From: Streptomyces zinciresistens K42
GTDB taxonomy: Bacteria > Actinomycetota > Actinomycetes > Streptomycetales > Streptomycetaceae
Length of the DNA stretch: 44,758 nt
NCBI RefSeq assembly: GCF_000225525.1
Contig: NZ_AGBF01000041.1
Location: 1 to 44,758, forward strand
Direction: 5' to 3'
Shown here: piece after piece, positions 43,676 to 44,758 of the stretch
How the letters are laid out: every line of letters begins with the position of its first letter
Position numbering within the stretch: the stretch's first letter is position 1
Notes under the pieces: generated by a model
The model's input: the letters and a program-made list of their open reading frames with translations, nothing else
Database searches by the model: none
Told to the model about the DNA's origin: nothing
Translations under genes and position numbers: made by a program

Positions 43676-44758
43676 ATGATCGAGGCAGTCGGCCTGACCA
43701 AGCGCTACGGCGACAAGACCGCTGTGTACAACCTGTCCTTCCAGGTGCGGCCCGGCGCCGTCACCGGCTTCCTCGGCCCCAACGGCTCGGGCAAGTCCAC
43801 GACGATGCGCATGATCCTCGGCCTGGACAACCCGACGGCGGGCCATGTCACGATCGGCGGCTACCCGTACCGCAGGCTGCCCAACGCCCCCCGCCAGGTC
43901 GGCGCCCTGCTCGACGCCAAGGCAGTGCACGGCGGCCGGGCCGCCCGCAGCCACCTGCTGAGCCTGGCCCAGCTCTCCGGCATCCCGGCCCGCCGGGTCG
44001 ACGAGGTGCTGGGCGTGGTGGGCCTCCAGGACGTGGCCGGGCGGCGCTCCAACGGCTTCTCCCTCGGCATGGGCCAGCGGCTCGGCATCGCCGCCGCGCT
44101 GCTCGGCGACCCCCAGGTGCTGCTGTTCGACGAGCCGGTCAACGGCCTCGACCCGGAGGGCATCCTCTGGGTGCGCAACCTGATGAAGTCGCTCGCGGCC
44201 GAGGGCCGTACCGTCTTCGTCTCCTCGCACCTGATGAGCGAGATGGCGCTGACCGCCGACCATCTGATCGTGATCGGGCGCGGACAGCTCCTGGCCGACA
44301 TGAGGGTGCCGGACTTCATCGCCGCGAACTCCGCCGGCTTCGCCCGGGTGCGCACACCCGACACCGAGCCGCAGTTGCGCGAGAAGCTGGCGGGCGCGCT
44401 GACCGAGGCGGGCGGCCATGTACTGCCCGAGCAGGACGGCGGGCTGCGGGTGACGGGGCTGGCGCTGCCCCGCATCAGCGACATCGCGCACGACGCCGAC
44501 GTACGGCTGTGGGAGCTGTCGCCGCACCAGGCGTCGCTGGAGGAGGCGTACATGCGGATGACGCAGGGCGCCGTCGACTACCGCTCGACCGCCGACGAGA
44601 AGGCCGGGCTCCACCAGCCGCTGCCGCCCGGCGCCCAGCCTCCGATGCCGGTTCCGGGCCAGGGCCAGCCGGGCTGGTACGCACCGCCGCCGCCCCAGCC
44701 GGGCGCGCAGCCCTTCCCGGGCGCGCAGGACCAGCCGCAGCAGGGCGTGCCGGGGCAG
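43676..44758 (+). CDS. ABC-2 exporter ATP-binding protein 2, cut by the window end
   Basis: Open from ATG 43676 to the last base (361 codons, no stop), so the 3' end is missing. The N-terminus MIEAVGLTKRYGDKTAVYNL, Walker A GPNGSGKST, signature SLGMGQRLGIA, Walker B LLFDEPVNGLDPEG and SSHLMSEMALTADHL make it a close paralogue of the ATPase at 41.8 kb. The tail from about residue 310 is Pro/Gln/Gly-rich (PPGAQPPMPVPGQGQPGWY) and may reach toward other proteins. Its own permease should follow outside the window. GGAG lies only 1 nt before the ATG, so initiation may rely on another signal. Confidence 0.9.
   Translation, partial: MIEAVGLTKRYGDKTAVYNLSFQVRPGAVTGFLGPNGSGKSTTMRMILGLDNPTAGHVTIGGYPYRRLPNAPRQVGALLDAKAVHGGRAARSHLLSLAQLSGIPARRVDEVLGVVGLQDVAGRRSNGFSLGMGQRLGIAAALLGDPQVLLFDEPVNGLDPEGILWVRNLMKSLAAEGRTVFVSSHLMSEMALTADHLIVIGRGQLLADMRVPDFIAANSAGFARVRTPDTEPQLREKLAGALTEAGGHVLPEQDGGLRVTGLALPRISDIAHDADVRLWELSPHQASLEEAYMRMTQGAVDYRSTADEKAGLHQPLPPGAQPPMPVPGQGQPGWYAPPPPQPGAQPFPGAQDQPQQGVPGQ

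Overview
The window is very GC-rich. Its genes are densely packed, often overlap by ATGA or GTGA, and start with GTG as often as ATG. Gene content and order point to a Streptomyces chromosome core: pfkA, pta-ackA, pyk, a thioredoxin-TPR protein, icmA, an AbsC-like MarR protein, meaB, a thiolase, methylmalonyl-CoA epimerase, scy and filP. From memory, this follows the S. coelicolor SCO5396-SCO5426 block in inverted orientation; I could not run an alignment.

Region 1 (1-7.2 kb) is central carbon metabolism: an XRE-type regulator, ATP-type phosphofructokinase, the phosphotransacetylase-acetate kinase pair and pyruvate kinase, closed by a strong stem-loop. Region 2 (7.3-10.0 kb) is a compact minus-strand operon of envelope proteins without known function: DUF6230-like, DUF6114-like, and an anchored protein with a Ser/Gly/Pro linker. 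Region 3 (10.7-15.3 kb) holds the thioredoxin-TPR protein, a TetR regulator, the isobutyryl-CoA mutase large subunit with a 24-bp palindrome at its start, a DUF3817 membrane protein and a MarR regulator.

Region 4 (15.4-25.2 kb) is the accessory core: a type II polyketide locus with the gene order of a spore-pigment (whiE/sch/cur) cluster. It encodes a SchA/CurD-ABM protein, cupin, KS-alpha, KS-beta/CLF, ACP, aromatase/cyclase and TcmI-like cyclase in one coupled minus-strand operon. Next to it are a FAD hydroxylase, an ACMSD-like amidohydrolase, a cytochrome P450 and a second ABM protein. No ketoreductase, regulator, transporter, malonyltransferase or phosphopantetheinyl transferase is present, so an unreduced polyketide made with borrowed house-keeping enzymes is expected. 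The locus sits between two paralogous DUF3817 genes, which suggests insertion into an otherwise conserved core region. The P450, the decarboxylase-like amidohydrolase and the extra ABM protein go beyond the classic eight-gene whiE set and are the best candidates for new chemistry.

Region 5 (25.5-33.4 kb) has a DUF3817/MTH1187 pair, three tandem AIM24-family genes, an absC-like MarR gene, an OmpR-type two-component system divergent from an Asp-rich PepSY protein, and an MFS transporter whose reading frame is broken by one base. Region 6 (33.6-36.4 kb) is acyl-CoA metabolism: MeaB, thiolase and methylmalonyl-CoA epimerase. Region 7 (36.6-41.6 kb) is the polar-growth coiled-coil pair Scy and FilP. 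Region 8 (41.8 kb to the end) is an ABC-2 exporter with a second paralogous ATPase gene running off the window.

Several genes (XRE, pyk, TetR, icmA, the 15-kb MarR, the first AIM24, absC and the first ABC ATPase) have a TANNNT hexamer ending 6-7 nt before the start codon and no convincing Shine-Dalgarno. They are likely leaderless. I saw no tRNA, rRNA, CRISPR array, insertion sequence or prophage gene.
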